DNA from: Oidiodendron maius Zn
Lineage: Eukaryota > Ascomycota > Leotiomycetes > Myxotrichaceae
DNA: 64,000 bases
Assembly: GCA_000827325.1 (NCBI GenBank)
Contig: KN832881.1
Coordinates: forward strand, 332,616 to 396,615
Reading direction: 5' to 3'
Both the position numbers and the translations under genes were made by a program. Positions 47,108 through 57,471 of this stretch are shown here, piece by piece (the stretch's first letter is position 1; the number at the start of each line of letters is the position of its first letter). The notes under the pieces are model-generated. The model was not told where the DNA came from and ran no database searches. It saw only the letters and a list, made by a program, of their open reading frames with translations.

Positions 47108-50100
47108 GCTTGGGATGGGAGTACAGGTGGTGGAGCTGGGCAGCGAGAAGGCCCACGATCAGTTCGGGATTTTCGATTTCGAGCCAGAGACTGGACCGCG
47201 CAGCCAAACGAGCGAAGAGCTATGCACCACTTCCAGAGCAATGCTCAAACTCGAATTGAGCGCTTGTCTCGCCAGGGTTGGATGTAGAGATCTCCTCTCG
47301 AAGGGGGCGTTGGGCGTGGGGCTGGGGGGTGAGAGAAGGAGGAGAGGGATGGCGATGGGCAAGCGGAGGAAGAAAGTCGAGGGAGATTCAGAGAGCTGGA
47401 GGAGAAGGAGGAAATGGCCGGTCGGGGGCTGAACCTGGGTGCCTGAGGCGGGAAAGTGGGCACAATCGTGGTCAATGCCTGAAATGGGGGCCGAAGAAAG
47501 TGTGCGGGCCACGTGGGAAGGTAAGGCACGGCTACGGGAGACGAGAGCGCGTCCCCGAGTCGCCACCTTAGTCGCTTTTTAGTCGATTTCAGGATCCACC
47601 ACGAGAAAAGGTAAAGAGAGGGCCAAGAGGCAAGGGCCGATACCGAGACAGAAACCTGGGCGATCGATCGTCCTAGAGAGACGCCTTCAGCACAGCAGAG
47701 TTTGGCGGACGCCGGAGGCTTGGCAGCGAGAAAGGAGAGAGGGAGAGACCCTAGAGAGGGTTAAACGGATCTGGTCTTGTCGCCCGTCAGCGCTTGACAC
47801 TCGACGGCCCCCCGATACGGTGCGAGTGCTAGGCAAAGCAGCAGCCAGAGCAGCAATAAAGTGCGTCTGTGCAGAAGTCCCACTCCGGGCGCCTGCTGAC
47901 AAAGCGATATGGCGGCCTGTGGGGACAGTTGGACGAGAGCGTGCGGGTGGTGGACGGGGTGGATCTGAGGGTGCGTCTGGCACTCAGCAGCAGCTGCTGT
48001 CGTGAGTGGCGGGGCCAGCTGAAGTACAGAGAGGAGAAGCAGCCGAACGGCGGGACTCGCTGGGATGGAGGGCTGGCGATGGTGGTCGAGTCCTTCGTAC
48101 ACACCGGACGGGCACGCAGCAGCAGGCCAGGTCAGGGTCAAGGTTAAGGTCATGGCCGCAAAGCAAGGGGCAAGGTTTCCGGCGGGAATGTGTGATTGTT
48201 GGCAGCAGAGAGGGCAAAACGCGAGGGCGAGGATTCCGGGCAGAGCAGCAGGGCATCAGCATCAGCGTCAGACAGCTAGCCGGCAACAGCGTTACTCTGT
48301 TTCTCGCGCCCAGCGGCAAAAGCATCAGCAGCAGCACGACCACCATCAGCAGCGCAAACCATATACAGTAACAGATGAGTTGCAGCGAATAAATGCTGGG
48401 AGTGACCGGGGTCCCCAGTGCGGGAACCGTTGTGTGTGTGTCTTCAGGACCAGTACCGGTTCAAGGCACTGCCAAACTGATTGTGCAACTAACGCAGCAT
48501 AACAGACGTACAGGGCGATGTGACGGCGTTGGATGATGTGGGAATGCATTTTGCGGTGCCTCAATCGGGTTATCATCTGGCAGTGCAATGCTGCCCCTCT
48601 ACGGGAATGGTGGGAATACCCATCCAGATGCACACGCTGGATGGACTGTACAGACTTTGATGCGGAAATCCTCCTTGCCCCTCTGCCGGCATTCGTACGT
48701 GGTATTAATAGCCAGGTGTTGCTATGTATACATCGCACAGTGCGAATGCATACAGGCATGGTGGCGTGTGGTCTCCGCCTCGATGCCATCGCATGTCTCA
48801 TCTGGACTGTCCCGTTGACCAGCTTGCGCGCTGCAACCATCCGAAATACCTACTACGTACATAGGGTGCTCTGTACAGTAGCATGCCGGGAAGCCCCACA
48901 GGGGATAGACTGACTCGCGCCAGCGCCCTTGATCGCCAAATCGGCCTGTCCCTCCGCCTGTGGGCCTCCCTGGAAGCCGCCGTAGAAGGCCACGAGAATG
49001 CCGCTATCGCCTAGCTCTCACACTCTCTCCCAGTCTTGCCCGCTACGGCCCTGTCCCCCCGGACCGCATGAGGTCCAATCCGGCGTCAAAGCGATCTCAG
49101 TCAGCTACAACTACAGCTCGGCATGTGCCTATCGATGCCCACCGATGTTCCGAGACTCACACTCCTTAAGTATTTCGCCTAGGTACCATCCCCTCGCCTG
49201 CTAGAGCCTGACCGTGCTCGTCGACTCTCCTCTAGCGGAAGGACCAGTGACCTGTTTTAGGCAAGTCAGAGTGGTGCGACGGGACCTGACAGCTCTTTCT
49301 CCACCATCTTTCCCATCTCCCGATCCTGGGCTCTCCACCAACACTCTTTTTGACACCATGATCCGCAGCAATTACAGGCAGCATTCGCTTGTTCTCCATC
49401 TCCTGTCCCCTTGCCCCAACCCCAGGTCACGAATCCTACCTAACGTGCGCACCAGGCCACAGCAGGACCCTCTCATCGCCCAAATACCACACAACACAGC
49501 ATCGCTCGCCATCTGCAACCCAAAATCAGACCTCCCGCTGACGCGTTTGCGGCCCGGTCGGAGGGACGCCGAGCATGGGACGCGGGCTACGCCTGCCAGG
49601 TTGGGCAAGCTTCGGAGCACGTAGGACGAGGCTCCCGCACTGACTGTAGGCACGTCTCGCGCTGCTCGGATCGCTCTCGTGTTCAGCGGCCTCCGATTGC
49701 CCTGCGCTGCGTGGCGCGCGCGTTGGCGGCGTGCGGTGGAGATGGGGTGGCGGCTAGGGCTGGGATTATGGCTTGCAGCGAAGCGTAAACCCCCATTAAG
49801 CCATGCCCTAGTCACGGAGAATCATCTGTGGGTTCAGATCGCGGCGGGCCTGTAAGGTTCTGTTCCTGACATTTTGCCTAGGCAAAAGTTTCGGTAGAGG
49901 ACATAAGCAGCCCAAACTGCCAGACAGAGTAGGCAGCGCCGAATCTCCAGCGAGTGATGTGCCTCCTTTAATTGTTTCGGGTTAGGATCCTACGAGGGGG
50001 TCCCCCAGACACGATCTTCGGAGATGGGGCCCTCACGAGGGTGAGGCATGGCAGGCATTCCTGGGGACATTGGGAAGGGAAAAAGGGGTGGTTACGGCGC

Positions 50101-53100
50101 AGCTCGCTCCCCTTCAGGATCCTGCGGCTATTTGCTCCTATCGCGTCGGGCTCGGGCGCTTGTCGGTGAGATGGCCGGAAATATTGAGGGATTCATGTTT
50201 CTCGTCTGTGAAAGTTTAACTGCTTTGGGGCGTGCTGGATGCAGCAGCTCCGCCGTCCACTATGAGTGGGCGGAAAAAAAAGATGGCTTCTGTGGTGGCT
50301 GGAGAGGGAGATCACAGGAGGTCGCATCGGTAGTGACCGTGGCTCAGACACCCGATGTTGTCGGTCGCGAAGTATTATTGAATATTGAGTTTGCCACCAG
50401 TGGGGCTGTGGCGATGTACAGCCAAAATACAGTTTCACACGTTCATGCTGTTCTCCTTGTACTCCATACCTTTTCGCCTTCTGCATTATGCGTGGCCATA
50501 TTCTTAAGATCGTCCTGGCTCCAGGCGCCATCGAGTGCAACTTCGATCTCATCCTCACTCCCCAAACCGCATATGCGTGCGACCCATAATCATCCCTTCT
50601 CGTGGCCGCATTGCCGCCTCCAACTGCCTCCCAGATTGCCAGTGAGACACACATGTCGTCCCAGGGTCCGATCGGTATCTGACCTCTGACCGACCTTCCT
50701 CACTCAACTTAATATCTGCGCCATGACTGTATATGCTTGCTGCTTGAACTTGCCTAACCTCTTTTTGGGGGCTTGGTGCTTGCTTACCTATTCGTCTCTC
50801 ATGCGACTTCCGTTCATAGATTAATTCTCGGCTTGCCGCGTTTCTGGTACTGTACTGTATTTCAAATTAATTTAACCTTCGCTCCCAATTTCGCGCCTCG
50901 GACGGCTGCAAGCTCCCGAGGCCTTACATCCCCATCCGGGATTTCAAAAGATGAAGGGGATGGAAATTTTGAGCCAGTGCGAACAAAACTCAAAATCTTT
51001 CTTTCCGCTTCGAAGTCCGAAATGCGTCCCTCATTCAGCAATGATCGATGTGGGATTGAAAATAAAAAGGGCGTGTCTGCAGAGCTGAGACTAGTATTTT
51101 GGTTTTGTTCTATTATAAGGGCCGAAACTGCTATACGCTGTTACAAAGCCTTGCTTTCGTCTTCGTTCGAGGCGCCTTCCGTTCGCGTCGTCCAGATGTA
51201 CGTACCCGCCAGCTCGCACGAACTCGCCGAAATGCTTGGTGGCGGCCGTCAGCTGCTGGCGTGGCCATACCACCTGATCCGTGAGTGCTCGCTCTGTCCA
51301 TTGGTCTATGTAGAAGATCGAATAGATGGCTTGGGTCTATGAAGTTCTGCTCAATTGATTCATTATTCTCATATGAGAAGGCAATGCAATGCATCGCTCT
51401 GAAAGTATGGGATGTTTCCCTTCCGTAAACCCGCTGGCTGCTTGTCGTTTCCGTCCTTGCGAAACCCGTTCTTACCATTCTATTCTTCTTGGATTAAGAA
51501 GATTTTACTTTCCATGCCTATCACTTATCTATCTGCCATATGGCGGTAATGGCAGGATTGGTCGCACATTCAATGGCAATCCTTTCTGTGTCTACTAATA
51601 GCGTCAATACTTGGAATCCTGGCACTGCACATGCAACTCCTACATGATCGGGCAGCTCAATGTTCTTGCAGCACGCTATGAGGTGCCACTTTTGTTTCTT
51701 TTAGGCTCCATACTCGTGATATATGTCCCCGCAGACTAGTCAACAGAAGTGCTGTGCTCCCGTCGAGCTTTTGACCTTTACACGGACGAATAGGAGCTCA
51801 CAGAGTCGAGAGTGAGAGGTGTAAGAGGTGTGTCTATGCGCTTGTGCAGTGAAATGGCGCTGTGTGACGTCGTGCAGAAACTCCAGATGATGTTGGCACG
51901 CAGATCTGATATCCAAAGCCGGTCTCGGACGCGATAGAGGCGAGAGGAGGACATTTGTCATTTATTTGTATTTGAGATCCCTTGGGTTCGTGGCCGTTGA
52001 GTTGTTGACTTCTTCTTTGTTGCATCCTCACCAGGCTAGTGATGAATTCTGTTGAGGCTGGAGAGTCCTATACCTGATCCCACGGCATTTTGTTTTGGAC
52101 CCCATTTGATTGTCTAACCTAAGCACATACCTGAATCTGATTGCTCACAAAACACGGGAGAGAGGGCCAGCACAATGAACATGCCCATGTAACGTTCGTC
52201 TCCATCCTCTCTAGAGCAAGCTTTTGCGTCCCAATGCGGAACCATTCTCCACCGCCTGTGCTCCCCTCTTGCCCTTGACAATATATCTTTACCCCTCACC
52301 TATTCTACTTCTCCGCACTTTCCTACCCGGGCCGACTCTATCCCAAATCCCGCTCTGGGTTCTGGGTCCAGCTTATGAGCACCCCCCACTGTCAGATATC
52401 CAGTTGTGGCATTCATCTGAGGTAGCCTAAACCATATCCCACCTCACATTCACTATGAAAATACACAACGATTCACCCTTCGGCATCTTTCTCGCCGCAT
52501 TATCTCGTGCGGCTCCCCAAATCTGGCTCCTGCATGCGTGGTAAACAGCAACAGCAGCAAGCCGCTTGGCATATCCTACTCCTGCGCCCCATTGTATACT
52601 TGCCAGGTTGTGACCGGAAGCGGAGAGGGCTCCGACCGGGTTCACTTCATACCGAGAAACGGTTGAGGGGCGAATGTATCGTGGAATTAGTGAGGTTAAG
52701 ATAACCCGAACGGCCGAATGATGGCTGTGTACATGCCAGTAGCTGCTCAGCTGAGAAATTGCTCTGGTCTGAGATGCCTCCTGCGATTGACGAAGCAGAG
52801 CTGTGTGCTTATTCTGGCTTAGTAGTCAAAAGTAGGAGATATCAAAGACTTCGCTCTAAAATGAAAGAATGTTAAACCGTCTTTCTAACGATAAAGTAGG
52901 AGAATTATAAGCTTGGAGTAATACCTCGGGCCCTCCAGTCTTCAGGAGGCGGTGTACTTTTGCTGTTTTCTCCAATTCCAAGTTTGTACGGTACCTCCAT
53001 TTGATCTTTGACAAAAGCCTAATCCAGTACTTACTCTCTCGAAGTTGTTTCCATCTGAGCTATATTGGGCTGATTGTGAGAACGGCTTAACACAAAGCGC

Positions 53101-53356
53101 GAAAATTTGAGAATTGTCTCACGAAAAAAGTATTGCCCTACAAGTGTTTAATAGACAATCGACAGGCTATCAAGACGACTTCAGTTAATGGAATAGCAAC
53201 TGTACTTGCGTTACCATCAGACAAGTGAAGAGCTATATGAATGCCATCCGGAGAATCCCAACTTTCCTCCCATTAGACAGCCGAGGGACCAGCAAAATCG
53301 ACAAAGATTGTATCTACCGTAAAAGGAAATAGGTTATTACTAAACAGATCATAGCA
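47108..53356. other. Gene-free 6.2-kb region upstream of the bHLH gene
   Basis: Many overlapping frames up to 213 codons exist on both strands (for example 50048-50689 +), but none has a domain, a consistent intron pattern or sensible composition. There are CAG-rich (48240-48350) and C/T-rich (48950-49450) tracts. Unlike the AT-rich deserts elsewhere in the window, most of it has ordinary base composition. It may hold a long 5' leader, distant regulatory sites or non-coding RNAs. Confidence 0.5.
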
Positions 53357-53676
53357 TTATGCATTAGCACCACCCTTGTCAGAATCATGCTGAAAATTAG
53401 CTGACGAAGAGCATAGCTGCCAGAAAAGGTACGTCTGATTCGGGTCTGCTTCGTCCTGGACCCACAACTCGCACTTTTGGCCATCTATGCGGTGTGGCAC
53501 TCGATTGTTATGATCTCCCGAGGCTTGATTAATCAGTCTTCTGGAGAGGAGGGAACAGTTCAGTGTGTCCTGACTTAAATGACGTGAGATCTTCAGCATG
53601 TGTGGCACCCAAGCACCCAAATTCCAGCACCAGTCTCCTAATGATTGGCGGGTCAAAGGAAAAGCTTGATAGTGTA

Positions 53677-53742
53677 ACGTATTTGATAAGCGAGTGGCGG
53701 ATGTATGCGAGTGGCAGACTCCTATTTTAGAGCAAAATCATC
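53677..53742 (+). repeat. MITE left terminal inverted repeat
   Basis: Starts acgtatttgataagcgag and pairs with 54052-54117 (62 of 66 positions). Confidence 0.9.
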
Positions 53743-54051
53743 CAACACCAGCCCTCTATTATATTAATAACCATAACACCTATAAGCTTCAAACTTAATA
53801 TTTAAAGTTTCCTGGCTACTGCAATAACTATAAGCTAGTTTTTAAGATTTCAAATAGCTAGAATCAATTAAGTATAAAATTTAAAGGCTAAAAAGAGGCA
53901 TTTTTAAGAAATTCTAGCTTTTTAGCTAAATAATCTAACTATATTACTCTATAAATTAAGTTCAGGACTTCCACACTATAGATGAATATATCGGTATATT
54001 ATATAAAGTAATAAGTATTATTGTCGTTGATATAGGGGGGGGGTTTGTTTT

Positions 54052-54117
54052 GATGATTTTGCGGTAAAATAGCAGTCCGCCACTCGCATACATCCGCCAC
54101 TCGCTTATCAAATACGT
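54052..54117 (-). repeat. MITE right terminal inverted repeat
   Basis: Reverse complement of the left end, with four differences. Confidence 0.9.
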
Positions 54118-54222
54118 TAGTGGACCCTTGCTGACAAATCGAAAGAGGACAAGCACCAGAAGAAAGAGCGCAAGACAGAGCGAAATGACGGAATAGAGAA
54201 GTAGGGTAGGGTGGTGATCCAT

Positions 54223-54771
54223 GGCATCCGGGCTTATTCCCGGCTGCCGAGGCTGATCATAAATTGACGTCGCTGTAGATTTGCGTGGGAAATAACCCGG
54301 AACGGCGCCTAGGGCTAAATTTAAAGAAAGGGTGCATCAATATGGAAATCCCGATCTCTAATGAAGGAAATTATGTTCTCGCACATCTTCCGAGCCGTAC
54401 AGCGGAGTAGAATATAGCAGGCCGTGCGATCCAGATCTACGATTCACAAGTCTCGCTAAGCTCGCAAATACGCTTGGTGTGGATTGTTGGGAGCTTCCGT
54501 TTGGCTCTGTTGCTTAGAAATCCAAAGGCCCTAGGTGTTCCGTCCCCAATGAAGCCCCGAGATATCTCCTCTGGGCGGATAACGGTATTCTCCACTGACA
54601 AATCCACTCTGCAAACCCATTGTTCTGGCGATACGTATGTATGCTATAAAGGTAGGAAGATCTCTCTATCGTCAACTCCCCACCCCAACTCTTTTCTCGT
54701 CTGTTATCGCAGTACGAGAGTCTATCCATAACTCGACACCCACCACTTGTCGAATACACACAGCGCCCACA
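54223..54771. promoter_or_regulatory. Divergent promoter region upstream of the Old Yellow Enzyme
   Basis: 549 bp between the interrupted gene and the OYE start. A gctataaagg TATA word at about 54643-54652 lies roughly 125 bp before the OYE ATG. The frame is open from 54637, but the family start is the ATG at 54772. Confidence 0.5.
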
Positions 54772-55905
54772 ATGACCAGCTCGAGTAAACTCTTCAAGCC
54801 CATGCGCATTGGGAAGATCGAAGTCTCCAACCGCATTGTCCTCGCGCCGTTGACCCGCTACCGTGCCGACGATTCTCATGTCCCGCTCCCATTTGTACCT
54901 GATTACTATGCCCAACGAGCGTCCTATCCAGGAACGCTATTGGTGACCGAAGCTACCTTTATCGCCCCACAGGCAGGGGGCTACAGCAATGCTCCCGGCA
55001 TCTATAACACCGCACAGATCCAAGCATGGAAAAAGGTGACCGATGCTGTTCACGCCAAGAAGTCGTTTATCGCCTTGCAACTGTGGGCATTGGGCCGTAC
55101 GGCATCACCGGCTGTTTTAAAGGAGGAATTCGGCGAGAAGGCCAAGCTTGTGGGCCCCAGCGATATTCCAGTGGAAGGCGGTGCAGTTCCAACTCCGCTA
55201 ACTGAGGAGGAGATATGGGAGTATATCGGATTCTACAAGCAAGCAGCCAAGAACGCCATCGAAGCAGGCTTTGATTTCGTCGAAATCCATGGTGCCAACG
55301 GATATTTAATTGACCAATTCATACAGGATGTTTCCAATCAGAGAACTGATGCTTGGGGTGGGTCTGTGGAGAAGAGAGCCAGATTTGCGGTTGAGGTAGC
55401 CAAAGCCGTTGTCGATGCCGTTGGTGCCGATAAGACTGGTATCAGGATAAGTCCTTTCTCTACATTTCAGAGCATGAAAATGAAGAACCCAGAACCACAG
55501 TTCGCCTATTTAGCAGAGCAGCTTAAAAAGCTTGGGCTTGCGTATATCCACATCATCGAAGCTAGAGTGGTTCAGCCAGATCCGGACAATCGTGATGCTG
55601 CCAGCGTCGACTTCATTCTGGATGTCTGGGGAAACACCAGTCCGGTTTTCCTTGCAGGTGGTTACAAGCCAGACGGAGCATATAAGGCTGTGGACGAGCA
55701 GCATAAAGATCAAGATATTGCAATTGTGTTTGGGAGATACTTTATTTCGAATCCCGATTTGGTCTTTAAGATTAGAGAAAACCTTCCCTTAACGCCATAT
55801 GATCGGAGCCTGTTCTATAACAAGAAAGAACAGAAGGGTTATATTACCTGGGAGTTTAGCAAGGAGTGGGAGGCACAGGCACAAGGGATAACTGCCAAGG
55901 CATAG
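54772..55905 (+). CDS. Old Yellow Enzyme family FMN oxidoreductase
   Basis: NAD(P)H-dependent flavoenzyme that reduces activated C=C bonds of enones; fungal members also work in secondary metabolism. Single exon, 377 residues from MTSSSKLFKPMRIG. Family signatures: VSNRIVLAPLTRYRADD, FIALQLWALGR, and VEIHGANGYLIDQF with H173 and N176 (substrate hydrogen bonds) and Y178 (proton donor). RTDAWGGSVEKRARF follows, and VFGRYFISNPDLV near the end binds the FMN phosphate. All catalytic positions are present, so it should be active. It begins about 9 kb from the polyketide synthase; membership of that cluster is possible but unproven, since other genes lie between. Confidence 0.93.
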   Translation: MTSSSKLFKPMRIGKIEVSNRIVLAPLTRYRADDSHVPLPFVPDYYAQRASYPGTLLVTEATFIAPQAGGYSNAPGIYNTAQIQAWKKVTDAVHAKKSFIALQLWALGRTASPAVLKEEFGEKAKLVGPSDIPVEGGAVPTPLTEEEIWEYIGFYKQAAKNAIEAGFDFVEIHGANGYLIDQFIQDVSNQRTDAWGGSVEKRARFAVEVAKAVVDAVGADKTGIRISPFSTFQSMKMKNPEPQFAYLAEQLKKLGLAYIHIIEARVVQPDPDNRDAASVDFILDVWGNTSPVFLAGGYKPDGAYKAVDEQHKDQDIAIVFGRYFISNPDLVFKIRENLPLTPYDRSLFYNKKEQKGYITWEFSKEWEAQAQGITAKA

Positions 55906-56421
55906 ATTCATAGACAGATATACATCGGAGTGTAAATTAATGAGTATCGGTACGATACATATTGAGTAAAAAAGAAGTTTACACAGCACTCTTGCAAGTT
56001 GCTATATTAGACTTATCTGGTGACCACTCCCTACAATACCTTCATAACATCCAAAATTCCTTCCAAATTGAAGGCTCCTGATTACGGACGTAAGCATCTT
56101 TATTACGCGTAATATTTGGCGTTGTAATATGATTTAACGAAACCTTAAGATTAAAAGGGAGTCAGCTTTGTGTTGCTCTTTCCATGTTGGTTTCGCGTAA
56201 CTCACCTTAAGTATTTCTCCCTCCGTCACCTTGGATGATAAGGAGAAATCGATAAATGCATTGCGCTATTCATGTCAGACAATATATTCCGTACCTGGGT
56301 TACTTAACTCTCAATAAGATTTGTTGGGAGTATTACTTGGCTGGCTGGTAATAGTACAACAGTCTTCCAACTTGCTGTCAACTTGTCGACCGCCTTTAGC
56401 ATCTACGTCACCTTGACAACA
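55906..56421. other. Intergenic spacer
   Basis: 516 AT-rich bases, promoter of the next gene. Nothing distinctive. Confidence 0.4.
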
Positions 56422-57471
56422 ATGTCGGGAATAGGAGGGAGATTCTTCCCCGAATTGCAAGTATCAGAGTTCATCTCTAGTCTTGAAAACTGCGAGTGGG
56501 CACTGACACGTACTCGGGAGGCTCTCAAGTCCGTGACTACTGCTTTGAAGGAGCTCCAACAGCAGTATGACCAGCCAGAAGCGGCAGTCAAAGAAGGAAC
56601 AAGAAAACCTAGCATCCCTGTTACTAAAATAGAGCTCAGAAATGTCATCGGTCTCACGAGCCCTGCACGGCCAGGGGTAAACAATGATATCAAGGTTCGT
56701 TGATTTGCAACTCGCCAGCAGAGCTAATCTAATAATAAACAGCCCATCAGTGAAAGGATCGAATCTCTCCTCGAGAGAGAAAGATACAAGAACAAAGAAA
56801 AAGGTGCTTCAACAATGCAAATTCTTCCACCACCAACAGCACAAGTTCTTCTACAACCAGTAGCACAATCTACACAGAACAATTCCTCGGTGGTAAAACG
56901 GCCGGGACAGAAACGACGGCGTACAGAAGACGAGCTCGCCGTTAGAAGAGAGAAGAGGAAACGGGCAAAAGAGAGGAAACGAGCTGTGAGAAATGAATCT
57001 TTATCAGAGGCCAAAGAAGTGCAGCGGGTCCCTCTACAGGACATGTCAAGGTTCGGGACTGCGGCAAACAAGGCCCCACTCCCTTTCAATCGGCTTGAGA
57101 TGCATCGTCCGAATCGCGAGCCAGGTTCAATGGTGTCAGAGATGGCGCCACAGAACTGTTCAGTATGGCCCGGAAATACTCGCCTGGGTTTTACCTCAAA
57201 CTTAACTTCCCTGCATGATAATAAGGCTCAGGATGGGATTGCTCTAACTGATATCACACAAGAGAATAGTCTTACTCTTCCGACTGGTAACATATTTACA
57301 TTTGGGTCTCCCTTTCAACAGAACTGGTGTCCAGCTCAACAAAACTTCTATATCTCGTCCGCAATCACAAGCCTTCCTTTCCCTGCTCCGAACCAGCAAA
57401 ACGTCTTTTTCAACGGTCCTCGAATAGAGACAGTAGTGGAGTCGGAATCAGAAGAAGGGGAAGTTCTGTAG
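56422..57471 (+). CDS. Unrecognised, probably nuclear protein with basic region
   Basis: I do not recognise the family. Exons 56422-56694 and 56743-57471 (48-bp intron, GTTCGT...AACAG) give 333 residues from MSGIGGRFFPELQ. Residues about 18-50 look like a helix or coiled coil (SLENCEWALTRTREALKS, LKELQQQYDQ). Residues about 150-180 form a strong bipartite nuclear signal (KRPGQKRRRTEDELA, REKRKRAKERKRAVR). The rest is Asn/Gln/Pro-rich with an acidic end (ESESEEGEVL). The open frame begins upstream, but 56422 is its first ATG. It could be a transcription or chromatin factor; no DNA-binding fold is visible. Confidence 0.65.

Larger units (their letters stand above)
53677..54117. mobile_element. 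MITE with 66-bp terminal inverted repeats, Tc1/mariner-pogo type
   Basis: A 441-bp element with inverted ends at 53677-53742 and 54052-54117 that differ at 4 of 66 positions. It is flanked on both sides by TA (53675-53676 and 54118-54119), the target duplication of Tc1/mariner/pogo transposons. Each end carries gcgagtggc twice, a subterminal repeat like transposase-binding sites. The AT-rich core codes for nothing, so it would need a transposase from elsewhere. The near-identical ends and in-frame target suggest a moderately young insertion. Confidence 0.88.
53357..54222 (-). pseudogene. Small membrane-protein gene interrupted by a MITE
   Basis: The minus-strand frame starts at 54222 with an N-terminal membrane helix (LLLYSVISLCLALFLLVLVL, residues 8-27) and reads 35 codons to KGPL. 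There a 441-bp MITE enters at a TA. Beyond the element the same frame goes on from 53674 (HYQAFPLTRQSLGDW...) to a stop at 53357. Removing the element with one TA copy gives an uninterrupted 140-codon frame, so the gene was probably intact before insertion. Translation into the MITE adds unrelated residues and ends at 53962. The family is unknown; the N-terminus resembles a membrane anchor of an ER protein. It is divergent from the Old Yellow Enzyme gene. Confidence 0.6.

Noticed and set aside
50048-50689. 213-codon plus frame upstream of the bHLH gene
   Set aside because: Mixed composition, no domain, and competing frames on both strands.
54637-54771. Upstream in-frame extension of the Old Yellow Enzyme
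   Set aside because: The family start aligns with the ATG at 54772 and a TATA word lies within the extension.
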